DNA of 64,000 nt from Halorientalis sp. (lineage in GTDB: Archaea; Halobacteriota; Halobacteria; Halobacteriales; Haloarculaceae): the NCBI RefSeq assembly GCF_028275115.1, contig NZ_JAQCNH010000029.1, positions 62,001-126,000 of the forward strand, in the 5' to 3' direction. Every line of letters starts with the position of its first letter. Within the stretch, counting starts at the first letter, position 1. The notes beneath the pieces were generated by a model. The model made no database searches and was not told where the DNA came from. It saw nothing but the letters and a program-made list of their open reading frames with translations. Of the stretch, positions 8,673 through 16,528 are shown one piece after another. Made by a program: the position numbers and the translations under genes.

Positions 8673-9236
8673 GTGGCCACGCTCCTCCATCACGACCTCC
8701 CGACTACCGGCCGCGTCGGCGAGACGGGGCTGCTCCGGCTCGGCACCGGACTCGGCCTCGTCGGCTGGACCGGGACTGCCGTCATCGAGCGGACGACCGA
8801 CCCGTCGGCGGGCCTCGTCGCACTCGCCTGGTGGGTGCTTCCCGTCACGGCGATGCTGTTCGTCATCGGCCGGCACGCGGTCGACGCGGTCCGGTTCTCG
8901 GTGCCGTTGCTCGGCTGGGGCCTGCTCAACGGAACCGCGACGACAGCGACGCTCTGGGCCGTCACAGTCGGCGCGTCGCCGGGTGCGGTCCCTGTCGTCT
9001 GGCTCGTCGACTTCGCCCTCGGGTACACCTGGACCGCGATTGCCGTCGGACGAGCGGGCCGCTGGGGGCGCGCTCGTGGCTACGCCGCGGCGGCGTTTTC
9101 CTGTGCTGTCGCAGTCGGTGTCGGCGTCACCGGAGTCGTTGATGGGGTGGCGCTCAGCTATCCAGTCGTCGCAACGCTCCACGTCGGTCCGCTGGCGCTC
9201 GACGCCGGTGGTGTGTTCGGAGCGCGTCGGACGTGA
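8673..9236 (+). CDS. Multi-spanning membrane protein of unknown function
   Basis: The predicted product is about 187 residues from a GTG at 8673, or 212 residues if an in-frame ATG at 8598 is used. The 8598 start is less attractive because the extra residues are polar and would lie in the L37Ae promoter region. The sequence is mostly hydrophobic, with about five to six helices ([36 protein letters not shown] and others) and short charged loops. I do not recognise the family. It is divergent from the ribosomal/RNA polymerase operon and ends 9 bases before the stop of the convergent DUF2103 gene. Confidence 0.65.
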   Translation: MATLLHHDLPTTGRVGETGLLRLGTGLGLVGWTGTAVIERTTDPSAGLVALAWWVLPVTAMLFVIGRHAVDAVRFSVPLLGWGLLNGTATTATLWAVTVGASPGAVPVVWLVDFALGYTWTAIAVGRAGRWGRARGYAAAAFSCAVAVGVGVTGVVDGVALSYPVVATLHVGPLALDAGGVFGARRT

Positions 9237-9245
9237 GCGTGGCGT

Positions 9246-9971
9246 TCACTCTCGGAGTCCGGCCTCGCCGAGCGCGTCGTTGAGGTCCGCCCGGACCTGC
9301 TCGCCCAGTTCGCGGTCGCCAGCCGTCGTCACCACACGGTTCTCCTGAACGCTAGAGCCGTCCCGGATCAGCAGTCGCACGTTGCCGTTTGCGTCGGCTC
9401 GCGTGGCCTTCGCCCGAACGCCGCCTCGTGAACCGGAACCGGAGGCGTCGATAGGGCCCGGAATGACCTTCTTGACGTGCGGGTGGCCCGCGACCGTCTC
9501 GATTGCCTGTTTGCCCGCGCGCTTGCCGATCAACGTGGTGTGAGAGCCGCCGAGGATATCGGCTGTCGACGCCTTCACTACCTCCAGCGCCGGTCGTCCT
9601 TTCCGCTCGATGACGGCCGTCACGGGGTCGTCGCCGGTCACCCGGTAGAACTCGTAATGGACCTGGCCGCGGACCGTCCGAAGCACGGTTCGGTCGCCCG
9701 TCGCGTACACTTCCTCCGGCCGTTTGCGCCTGATTTCGTCGGCTATCAGCCCTGCAAAGTTTCGCAGCTCGATCACGTCGCGCTCCCCGTCGGCCTCCTC
9801 CGGCGTCGTGGTAATCGTCCGCTGGCTGACTGTCTCGTCGTCCAGGAGCGTCGTGACCGTGGCGCGGTCACGCGAGAGGTCTAAGACTATGGTGTCGGCG
9901 TTTGCTGTCCGGCAGACCAGGCAGTAGTCGCCGGGTCTGTCGAGGTTGCTGGCACACTGCCGACAGTCCAT
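9246..9971 (-). CDS. DUF2103 domain-containing zinc-ribbon protein
   Basis: The 241-residue protein has an N-terminal CxxC...CxxC zinc ribbon (C3, C6, C17, C20). A central domain (about 30-125) precedes the DUF2103 core (about 130-195; PALEVVKASTADILGGSHTTLIGKRAGKQAIETVAGHPHVKKVIPGPI split across the region). Basic residues and a KH-like GxxG appearance in that core suggest nucleic-acid binding. The function is not established. A Ser/Gly linker at about 178-185 separates a C-terminal segment (VRLLIRDGSSVQENRVVT). It is a single gene facing away from TruD. Confidence 0.8.
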   Translation of the reverse strand: MDCRQCASNLDRPGDYCLVCRTANADTIVLDLSRDRATVTTLLDDETVSQRTITTTPEEADGERDVIELRNFAGLIADEIRRKRPEEVYATGDRTVLRTVRGQVHYEFYRVTGDDPVTAVIERKGRPALEVVKASTADILGGSHTTLIGKRAGKQAIETVAGHPHVKKVIPGPIDASGSGSRGGVRAKATRADANGNVRLLIRDGSSVQENRVVTTAGDRELGEQVRADLNDALGEAGLRE

Positions 9972-10042
9972 GTCATCGTATCGGTGATTCGACGGGATAA
10001 GGGAGACGGTTCGGTTCGCCGGGGGCCACGGCCCGTGCTGTC

Positions 10043-11428
10043 CTATCCCAGTTCCACCGGATCGCCCTTCAGATACTCCCGGAGCAGGACGGTCGCGTAA
10101 CTTCCCTTCGGTAGTGCAAACGAGAACGAGAGCGGATCGCGCTCGACTTCGAGTTCAGTCCGCACCAGCACCGCCCGTCGTGTCCCCGTCGAGTGGAACT
10201 CCCCGGGTAGGTCGAAGTCCGCAGGGTCGAGCCCCACGTCGTCCAGTACTTCCCGCTCGATGTCACCCGGTTCGCCGTCGCCGAGTTCCGTGTCGGTGCC
10301 TACCAATGGCGCGGTGACGAACGCCCGCCCGCGCTCGCAATGCCGGGTCACGGTGTCGACGCGGTGTTCGTCGACACGCTGGAGCCGGTCGGTGTCGGGC
10401 ACAGTCACCGCTGCAGGTGTGTCGGCGTCGGTGAAACAGACCACGTCGCCCGCGACGGGCCGGTCGAACGGCAGGCCGCGAGCCAGCCGTTCCGAGAGAA
10501 CGCGGTTGAACACGTACGACTGGGCGGCGTTGACCACGAGTTGCTGGAGGTTGGTAGGCATCGTCTCCAGGGCAGCTCGGAAGTCCGCGGGTTCGTCGGC
10601 GTCCCGGTCGACCAGTTCGTGCAGCATCGCTCGCTCATAGTTCAGGTAGCCCGGCATCGCGTCGAGGGCCGCCTGCCAGTCGCCCGACCCCGCCGCGACC
10701 TCCGCGACACGTTCACGGGCGGTTCTGGTCTCCTCGGGTTCGCGCTCGGACGGTCTACCCACGTAGGCGAGGACGGACTCTCGCCAGTTCCCGCGAACGA
10801 CTTCGAGGCCGACCTCGTGGGTGATTGGGCGATAGCTCCCGAACCGCTGCTGGCCGAAGTAGTTCGGGACACCGACAGTAGCGGGGCCATCCGTCGTTGT
10901 GCCGCCCGCCTCGTCGTCTCCAGCCGCGCCCGCGACCGTCCGGAGGTCGTCGGTGATTGCGTCGACCGAGTCCGGGCGCTCGGGACTCCGGACAGTGACC
11001 TCGAAGGCGTTGCCCGCCAGGTCACCGAAGAAGATGGGTCGACCTGTCCGACCCAGCACGTCGATATCTGCGTCCGAGAGGGTCACGTCGGCGACGGCCT
11101 CGGGGTCGGCGTCGGCGACGGAGAACAGCTGGGTCGTGACGGCGTGTTTGTCTTTCGTCCCGGCCCAGGAGACGCGTTCGCGGCTGGATTCCAGCGCGTT
11201 CGAGAGTGCACTGGCGAAGTCGTTCGTGTCCCAGCCGGTGAGTGTGGCCCGCAGAAGAACGTGGGGATACGCCCCGGAGTCGGCGTCGACCGGTTCGGGG
11301 TCGAACGCCTCGATCTCGGTGACCCGGAAATCCGCGGGCTCGACGCGCAGGCGGCCACCGACGCCATCGGCGTCACTCACGTAGTACGTCATCCCGACGG
11401 CGCGCTCGACGGGTTCCGCCTCGCGCAT
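10043..11428 (-). CDS. truD: tRNA pseudouridine(13) synthase TruD
   Basis: This enzyme makes pseudouridine at position 13 of tRNAs. The 461-residue length is typical of archaeal TruD, which carries a large insertion relative to bacteria. The catalytic Asp is D93 in the signature [13 protein letters not shown], and an N-terminal [12 protein letters not shown] motif and NYFGQQRFG motif (about residue 175) are present. The start [13 protein letters not shown] agrees with the family. Its ATG overlaps the TGA of a 9-codon upstream ORF (TGATG). Confidence 0.95.
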   Translation of the reverse strand: MREAEPVERAVGMTYYVSDADGVGGRLRVEPADFRVTEIEAFDPEPVDADSGAYPHVLLRATLTGWDTNDFASALSNALESSRERVSWAGTKDKHAVTTQLFSVADADPEAVADVTLSDADIDVLGRTGRPIFFGDLAGNAFEVTVRSPERPDSVDAITDDLRTVAGAAGDDEAGGTTTDGPATVGVPNYFGQQRFGSYRPITHEVGLEVVRGNWRESVLAYVGRPSEREPEETRTARERVAEVAAGSGDWQAALDAMPGYLNYERAMLHELVDRDADEPADFRAALETMPTNLQQLVVNAAQSYVFNRVLSERLARGLPFDRPVAGDVVCFTDADTPAAVTVPDTDRLQRVDEHRVDTVTRHCERGRAFVTAPLVGTDTELGDGEPGDIEREVLDDVGLDPADFDLPGEFHSTGTRRAVLVRTELEVERDPLSFSFALPKGSYATVLLREYLKGDPVELG

Positions 11429-11457
11429 CAGCGGCTCACCTGGAACTCGGTCGTCAT
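11428..11457 (-). promoter_or_regulatory. Nine-codon leaderless upstream ORF coupled to truD
   Basis: A TATA-like CCCTTTTATC on the minus strand (11481-11490) predicts transcription starting at about 11457, exactly at an ATG. That ATG opens a 9-codon ORF encoding MTTEFQVSR, whose TGA overlaps the truD ATG (TGATG). The arrangement fits a leader peptide or a translation-coupling device, because truD would otherwise have a 29-nt leader without an obvious Shine-Dalgarno sequence. Confidence 0.45.
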
Positions 11458-11524
11458 GGCTCCGAGGTTCGTGCCGGCCGGATAAAAGGGTGGAGATTCA
11501 GGACAGGTATCGGGTAGGGTCCGT

Positions 11525-11540
11525 CCGCGTCGCGACGCGG
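11525..11540. repeat. Perfect 16-bp palindrome in the pth2-truD interval
   Basis: CCGCGTCG is followed directly by its reverse complement. It lies about 35 bases upstream of the truD TATA box in a 249-base interval (11429-11677) where no gene is seen. It could be an operator for truD or part of the end of the pth2 transcript. Confidence 0.35.
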
Positions 11541-11677
11541 TCTCGGCGACGACGGCCACCTCGCTGTGGAAGGGCAGGTTGCTTGGCAGGCTGCTCGTCT
11601 GCGCCGGTCCCGTCGGCGGACCCGGTGGCTCGTGCTGACGGGGTCTCGACGGCGAGTGCCGGCTGCTTCCTACGCGC

Positions 11678-12016
11678 TCAGAAAAGCGAGAGTTCGCCCG
11701 TCACGCGGTCGACAGCGTCCTCGTCACCCGGCCCGACTGCCAGGGCGGTGACGGTCCCCGGCTCGAGCTGAGTGTGGCCGGCATCCCGGACGACGGCGTT
11801 GGCCAGCCCCTCACGCTCGGCCTCGTCGGCCAGTTCGAACAATCGCTGTTCGCTCTCGCCTTTCAGGACGACCTTCTTTTGCCCCTCGCCTTTCCAGGCG
11901 CGGCGGGCCCGGTCGGGTGTGTCCTCGTAGGCCGACAGCGACGCGTGGGCGACCTGTGCGGCGAGTTTGCCCTGGCCCATTCCTACGTCGGCGCGCGCGA
12001 CGATTGCCTGTTTCAT
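11678..12016 (-). CDS. pth2: Peptidyl-tRNA hydrolase, archaeal/eukaryotic type (Pth2)
   Basis: This enzyme releases peptides from peptidyl-tRNA that has dropped off the ribosome. The 112-residue protein has the Pth2 signatures [29 protein letters not shown] and TVTALAVGP, with the catalytic Lys/Asp-type residues in those motifs. The start at 12016 (MKQAIV) was chosen because the family begins there. The 19 extra upstream codons are Pro/Arg-rich and out of character. Confidence 0.95.
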   Translation of the reverse strand: MKQAIVARADVGMGQGKLAAQVAHASLSAYEDTPDRARRAWKGEGQKKVVLKGESEQRLFELADEAEREGLANAVVRDAGHTQLEPGTVTALAVGPGDEDAVDRVTGELSLF

Positions 12017-12107
12017 ACCGTGTGGAAGCGGGGCAGCGATAATAGGTCTGGCCGTTGGTCGTCGCGGACCCACTGGACTTTAGACGACCGGCCTCGCTGG
12101 TAGAGAT

Positions 12108-12698
12108 ATGATCCTCTCGGACGCGGACATTCTCGACCGCCTCGCCGATGGCGACCTGGTCGTCGGGCCCCTCGAGGACGTCGACCTGCAGGTCCAGCCC
12201 GCGAGCGTCGATCTACGGCTAGGTCGGGAGTTTCTGGAGTTCCAGCACGCCAACATCCCCTGTATTCACCCCGACAGCGAACAGGAGGTCGAAGAGTACG
12301 TCGACGAGACCCACGTCGACGAGGGCGACGAGTTCATCCTCCATCCCGGGGATTTCGTCCTCGGGACGACCGTCGAGCGCGTCGAGATTCCACCGGACCT
12401 GATCGCTCACGTCGAGGGTCGGTCCTCGCTTGGTCGGCTGGCGATTGTGGTACACGCGACCGCCGGTTTAGCGGACCCGGGGTACCAGGGCCAGATCACC
12501 CTCGAACTGTCGAATCTGGGGACCGCGCCCGTCGCGCTGACGCCCGGGATGCGCATCTCGCAGTTGACATTTACCGAACTGAAGACGCCTGCGGATCGGC
12601 CCTACGGGGAGGAACGGGGCTCGAAGTATCAGGACCAGTCGGGACCGCAGGCGTCGAAGATTCAGGGGGATCACGAGTTCGGAGGCGACCAGGTCTGA
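12108..12698 (+). CDS. dcd: dCTP deaminase
   Basis: This enzyme deaminates dCTP to dUTP in dTTP synthesis. The 196-residue homotrimeric dUTPase-fold protein has the signature [28 protein letters not shown] (about 101-128) and the catalytic Glu E133 in the ITLELSN motif. N-terminal residues MILSDADI are typical. Whether it is also a dUTPase (bifunctional DCD-DUT, known in some archaea) cannot be decided from the motifs alone. Divergent from pth2 with a 91-base gap. Confidence 0.93.
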   Translation: MILSDADILDRLADGDLVVGPLEDVDLQVQPASVDLRLGREFLEFQHANIPCIHPDSEQEVEEYVDETHVDEGDEFILHPGDFVLGTTVERVEIPPDLIAHVEGRSSLGRLAIVVHATAGLADPGYQGQITLELSNLGTAPVALTPGMRISQLTFTELKTPADRPYGEERGSKYQDQSGPQASKIQGDHEFGGDQV

Positions 12699-12699
12699 G

Positions 12700-12722
12700 A
12701 GCGAAGCGTGCTCCGCTTTGCT
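12700..12722. terminator. Hairpin just after dcd
   Basis: AGCGAAGCG pairs with CGCTTTGCT (one G-U pair) around a 5-base loop, starting two bases after the dcd stop codon. A nested alternative pairing (AGCGTG with CACGCT) involves the next bases. There is no T-run directly after it, so termination is only suggested by position. Confidence 0.4.
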
Positions 12723-12767
12723 CACGCTCGTCGGCAGCGAGAACGAGCAGTGTTCGGCGGGAGCAGG

Positions 12768-12777
12768 ATTTTTATGC
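12768..12777 (+). promoter_or_regulatory. TATA box of thiR
   Basis: ATTTTTATGC is centred about 29 bases before the ATG at 12801, in GC-rich surroundings, implying a leaderless thiR mRNA and supporting that start over longer upstream frames. Confidence 0.55.
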
Positions 12778-12800
12778 CGGTTCGCGTCGGAGTGGCAGCA

Positions 12801-13697
12801 ATGAGATTCATCGAGGAGGTGGTGGTCGAGGAGTTTCTCCCGACCTTCCGCTCGATGCTGGCCGAGGACTTACGCGGGCGAGGGTTGACCCAGAGCGACG
12901 TGGCAGACCTCATCGGCATCAGTCAGAGCGCCGTCTCGAAGTACGCCCACGGTGAGGTGGCGCGGAACCGGCGGCTGCTGGCCGACGAACGGATGGTGAA
13001 TCTGGTCGAGCGGATAGGGGATGGGCTGACCGACGGCGAGATGAGCCCCGTGCAGGCGCTCGTCGAGACCGAGGTCGTCATTCGACAGCTCGAGCAGGGG
13101 GACGTGCTGGCACAGCTTCACCAGGACGAGGTGCCCGAACTGGCTTCCTACGGCGGCGCGTTCGACGTCCACGACCCCGACAGCGACGTTCGCGTGGCCG
13201 AACAGGCGCTGGCCTCGGTCCGACGGGGTCTCACGGTAATCGAGAATACCACGGACTTCGCCCGGTACATCCCGGCAGTCGGGACGAACCTCGTCGAGGC
13301 CCTGCCCGACGCGACCGGTATCGAGGACGTGGTGGCGGTGCCCGGTCGCATTATTGAGTTGAAAGGGCGCCCCGAGATTCCCGCCGAACCTGAGTTCGGC
13401 GTCAGCGAGTACGTCGCCAGCGTTCTCCTGACCGCCCGCGAGCACGGTAGCAACGCCCGCGCCGCGATCAACGTTCGCTACGATCCCACGGTCATCGACA
13501 CGCTCGAATCGCGCGGGCACACAGCCGCCGAGTTCGACGCCGAAACCGGCATCGACGACGCCATCCCCAAAGCCCTGGTAGCGACCCCCGACGCCGACAT
13601 CCTCTACCAGACCGGCGGCTTCGGAATCGAACCCGTGATCTACCTCCTGGGCGCCGACGCGCCGACGGTCGCCCAGCGGCTCCTGGACAGCTTCTAA
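12801..13697 (+). CDS. thiR: ThiR: HTH regulator with ThiN (thiamine-phosphate synthase-like) domain
   Basis: The 298-residue protein has an N-terminal helix-turn-helix (about 18-60; LTQSDVADLIGISQSAVSKYAHG) and a C-terminal ThiN domain (about 115-295; ends DILYQTGGFGIEPVIYLLG). In archaea this architecture is the thiamine regulator ThiR, in which the ThiN part senses thiamine phosphate, while ThiN fused to ThiD is enzymatic. A repressor role for thi4 and thiC is known for the family. thi4 lies 6.7 kb downstream in this window. The TAA overlaps the ATG of the following methyltransferase gene (TAATG), so the two are coupled. Confidence 0.85.
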   Translation: MRFIEEVVVEEFLPTFRSMLAEDLRGRGLTQSDVADLIGISQSAVSKYAHGEVARNRRLLADERMVNLVERIGDGLTDGEMSPVQALVETEVVIRQLEQGDVLAQLHQDEVPELASYGGAFDVHDPDSDVRVAEQALASVRRGLTVIENTTDFARYIPAVGTNLVEALPDATGIEDVVAVPGRIIELKGRPEIPAEPEFGVSEYVASVLLTAREHGSNARAAINVRYDPTVIDTLESRGHTAAEFDAETGIDDAIPKALVATPDADILYQTGGFGIEPVIYLLGADAPTVAQRLLDSF

Positions 13698-14359
13698 TGT
13701 CCGATCTCGACCGAGTGCGGGAGTTCTACGGCCAGTGGGCCAGCCTCTACGACCGACTGGCGACCGCGCCCGGCGTGCGGTCCTGGCGACGCCGGGCGGC
13801 CACGGCACTCGAGCTCTCGCCGGGCGATACCGTCGTGGAGATGGGGTGCGGGACCGGCGCGAACGCCCCGTTCCTGCGCGAGCAGGTCGGGTCGGCGGGG
13901 CGAATCGTCGGACTCGACGTGACCAGACCACTGCTCGACCGCGCCAACCGGCGAGCCGCGGCGCAGGGCTGGCCGAACGCGCACTTCTGTGCCGGGGACG
14001 CGACCCGCCCCCCGATTTCGGGACCGGTCGACGCTGTCCTCGGGACCTTCGTGCTCGGCCTGTTCAGGGACCCCGCGGCCGTCGTGAGCGGTTGGGTGGA
14101 CCTGTGTCGTGAGGGCGGCCGCGTCGCCGTCCTGAACTTCCAGCGGAGTGACCGCGCTCTGGCCGCCCCGATCAACCTCGCGTTCGCGGCGTTTCTCTGG
14201 GCCGGGTCGCCGGGTTGGGGCGCCCCGGCGGAGTCCGTGACGGCGGCCTTCGAGCGCCGGGTCGGAGCCGGACGGACGGCGCTCGCCGCCCGCACCGACG
14301 ACCGCCGCTACGAAACGTTCGGTGGCGGCTACCTCGGGTTGCTCTCCGGCCGCGTTTAG
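13697..14359 (+). CDS. Class I SAM-dependent methyltransferase
   Basis: The 220-residue Rossmann-fold methyltransferase has motif I VVEMGCGTGANAPFL (about 46-60), an acidic residue ending strand 2 (GLDVT, about 76) and motif IV-like GPVDAVLGTFVLGLF. It resembles the UbiE/Coq5-like branch: the N-terminal REFYGQWASLYDRLA is typical of enzymes acting on small hydrophobic substrates. The substrate is unknown. It is translationally coupled to thiR by a TAATG overlap, but no thiamine-specific motif is visible, so a link to thiamine metabolism is only contextual. Confidence 0.8.
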   Translation: MSDLDRVREFYGQWASLYDRLATAPGVRSWRRRAATALELSPGDTVVEMGCGTGANAPFLREQVGSAGRIVGLDVTRPLLDRANRRAAAQGWPNAHFCAGDATRPPISGPVDAVLGTFVLGLFRDPAAVVSGWVDLCREGGRVAVLNFQRSDRALAAPINLAFAAFLWAGSPGWGAPAESVTAAFERRVGAGRTALAARTDDRRYETFGGGYLGLLSGRV

Positions 14360-14364
14360 GAAGA

Positions 14365-14391
14365 GTTTTGATTCGTCGTGTCAGTTCGTAC
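14365..14391 (+). promoter_or_regulatory. Promoter of the lipoprotein peptidase gene with AGTTCGTAC element
   Basis: A TATA-like GTTTTGATT (14365-14373) is centred 27 bases before the ATG at 14396. AGTTCGTAC (14383-14391) sits 4 bases before that ATG. The same 9-mer lies 3 bases before the leaderless start at 18658, so it may be a shared operator or initiator element. Confidence 0.4.
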
Positions 14392-14395
14392 TAAT

Positions 14396-15700
14396 ATGCC
14401 GTCCGCACAGCGAATCGCACCGCTCGCGGTCGCCCTCCTCCTGCTGCTGGCAGGGTGCGGAGCCGGTCCGAGTGACGGCACGACGACGGCACCGTCTGGG
14501 ACGGATGCGCCGGCGGCGACGGACACACCGGCCACCGACCAGGGAGACACACCGGGTGCGGCGACGCCCGGCGATGACGGAGCGTCCGACGACCGGCCAC
14601 TCGACGGTGGCGAGGAGACGAGCGGGTACAGTATTCAGGTGCAGAACGGAACACTCCCGTTCGACGTGAACCGGACGTTCGATCGGGTACAGGAGATGGT
14701 CGGGACGGACGTGGAGCCTCGACCGGTCGAGATCAGGAACCTAAGCGAGTGGCGACAGGGGCTCCCGCGGATCGCAGCGAACCCGCTCAACGCCGCACTC
14801 GGGTTCGAGAACGTCTCCGTGAACTGGAGTCAGCCCTCTGGGGCCACGCGGATCACCGGATACGTCTACGTCCATCCGGGCGCTGGGTCGCCCGCGGCGG
14901 TCGAGCGCGTCGTCGCCCACGAGTTCGCTCACACGGTGCAGTACCAGGCGAATATGTTCCCGTGGCTCGACCGACTGCGAACCCAGCGGGTCGAGCTCGA
15001 CCGAGCCAAGACGTACCGGGCGCTTCAGGAGGGCGGTGCCGTGTACGTCGCCGACGCCTACACCGAGCGGTACCTCGACACGGCGTCGAACTCGGCGTTC
15101 GTCCGGGCGCAGTACGAGCAGGGCGGCGCGACTTACCGCTCGGCACTCGCGCCGTACCTGTTCGGCGAGCAGTACGTGGCCCACGTGATCGACTCGCCGG
15201 CCAACCTCACGTCGGTCTACCGGAACTACCCGCGAACCACAGAGCAACTGCTCCACAACTACACCCGGAGCGAGGAGCCGGAAGCCGACCTCGCGGTCGA
15301 TTCGAGCGCGCCGTCGGAATCCTGGGAGTTTCTGGGGAACAACACGCTCGGCGAGATGACGATTCGTCACTCGCTCGGGACCGAACTGTCGTCCGACCGT
15401 GCCGCCGCCGCGGCTACCGGTTGGGGGACGGACCACTTGACAGTGTTCCGGTCCAGCGGCGCGGAGAGCCGGAACGGCTGGGTCTGGACGCACCGCTGGG
15501 ACAGTAACAGTGAGGCCGACGAGGCCATCACCGCGCTGGAGGAGTACGAGGTGGCGCGACGGGCCGACTCCGACCGCGACTTCCGGACGGTCCGGATCAG
15601 TGACGAGACGACAGCCCTCGTGTTCGGCGACGAATCCTTCGTCGACGCCGCCTCGGTTGACGGCACGACCGCGAACGTGACCGTACGGGTCGGCTCCTGA
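14396..15700 (+). CDS. Lipoprotein zinc metallopeptidase (gluzincin type), predicted
   Basis: The 434-residue protein has a lipobox (LAGC, C21 as the lipidated residue) and an acidic Thr/Asp/Gly-rich linker to about 75. A catalytic-type HEFAH at about 175-179 (VVAHEFAHTVQYQ) is followed about 35 residues later by EGGAVYVADAY. The Glu there (about E212) fits the third zinc ligand of gluzincins. The frame could start at a GTG at 14378, but then the signal peptide would be preceded by a polar stretch. The enzyme would act outside the membrane, substrate unknown. Another HExxH protein is encoded 0.8 kb further on, on the opposite strand. Confidence 0.78.
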   Translation: MPSAQRIAPLAVALLLLLAGCGAGPSDGTTTAPSGTDAPAATDTPATDQGDTPGAATPGDDGASDDRPLDGGEETSGYSIQVQNGTLPFDVNRTFDRVQEMVGTDVEPRPVEIRNLSEWRQGLPRIAANPLNAALGFENVSVNWSQPSGATRITGYVYVHPGAGSPAAVERVVAHEFAHTVQYQANMFPWLDRLRTQRVELDRAKTYRALQEGGAVYVADAYTERYLDTASNSAFVRAQYEQGGATYRSALAPYLFGEQYVAHVIDSPANLTSVYRNYPRTTEQLLHNYTRSEEPEADLAVDSSAPSESWEFLGNNTLGEMTIRHSLGTELSSDRAAAAATGWGTDHLTVFRSSGAESRNGWVWTHRWDSNSEADEAITALEEYEVARRADSDRDFRTVRISDETTALVFGDESFVDAASVDGTTANVTVRVGS

Positions 15701-15702
15701 GC

Positions 15703-16062
15703 TTACGCCTCGTACCGTTCGGCGTGTGCGTCACAGAATTCGGGCTCGCGTAGTTGCGCCTCGATTACGCCGGGCTGGCGGTGCGGATTGGCCAGCCGAC
15801 ACCCCTCGTTCGCACAGAAGTCCGCCCCGGTCGCCAGATAGTGGTAGGCCTGCAACACGTACCCCTTGATCGCCTCGACCGTCCGGGGGTCGTCCTCGAC
15901 CAGAAAGTCGCCCTCGACCTGTTCTTCGAGGACCGCACGCGGGGGTGTGTCGCCGCTGACCATCGCTGTGCGCTGTTTTCTCTTGTAGTACTGTTCGGGC
16001 TTGGCCGGGGCCTCGTAGAGGCCAGGCACCGAGACGAGGGCGGGCTGGCCGATGACGTTCAC
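15703..16062 (-). CDS. Small Cys/His-motif protein, family not recognised
   Basis: The 119-residue soluble protein has a possible zinc site near the C-terminus (CANEGC at about 83-88, FCDAH at about 108-112). The N-terminal half is basic (KPEQYYKRKQRTAM) and the middle is acidic. No in-frame ATG exists after the preceding gene's stop, so the GTG at 16062 is taken as the start, giving a 30-base gap to the upstream gene. The stop lies 3 bases from the convergent lipoprotein peptidase stop. It is probably co-transcribed with the gene at 16093-16461. Function unknown. Confidence 0.65.
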   Translation of the reverse strand: MNVIGQPALVSVPGLYEAPAKPEQYYKRKQRTAMVSGDTPPRAVLEEQVEGDFLVEDDPRTVEAIKGYVLQAYHYLATGADFCANEGCRLANPHRQPGVIEAQLREPEFCDAHAERYEA

Positions 16063-16092
16063 ACGCTTGTGCCAGCGTTCGTCGTGGTCGCC

Positions 16093-16461
16093 TCAGGTCC
16101 CCAACACGCGGTCCAGAAGCGGGACGTGCAGGTGGTCGAGTGACCGCTCGTCGGCCGGCAGGCGTTCCCGGAGCGCGTCCTGAACGGCCAGTCCGTCGTA
16201 GATGACGCCACCGGCGCGCTCGGGGTGGTCAAGCGCGCGCTCCTCGTAGCGGACGACACCGAGCATCGTGTTACCGGTCTCCCGGTCGTACGGACTGAGG
16301 ACTCGAGCCTCGGCGAAGGCCTCGGCGAGTTCCTCGTCGTCGGGGCGGTCGAGCAGGCGGTCCCGAACGTCGACGGTCACGGGGACGCGCTCGGCGAGCC
16401 AGTCGGCAGCGGCGGCGGCCGGCGTCGTCGGCGTGCGGTAGAGCGTGACTCGTTCGGGCAT
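16093..16461 (-). CDS. Conserved-looking small soluble protein, family not recognised
   Basis: This 122-residue acidic protein begins with a strand and loop resembling a thioredoxin-fold start (RVTLYRTPTTPAAAAADWL), but there is no CxxC, so redox activity is not supported. The remainder is helical with a Gly-rich segment (RAGGVIYDGLAVQDAL). It is the first gene of a likely two-gene unit with the Cys/His protein downstream and has a 67-base gap to the metallopeptidase gene upstream. Confidence 0.6.
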   Translation of the reverse strand: MPERVTLYRTPTTPAAAAADWLAERVPVTVDVRDRLLDRPDDEELAEAFAEARVLSPYDRETGNTMLGVVRYEERALDHPERAGGVIYDGLAVQDALRERLPADERSLDHLHVPLLDRVLGT

Positions 16462-16528
16462 GTTCGTCAGTCCGTCGGCGCAGAAGTTACAGGTTCTGGG
16501 TGACGCTTCGACGCCCGTGTCGCCACGG

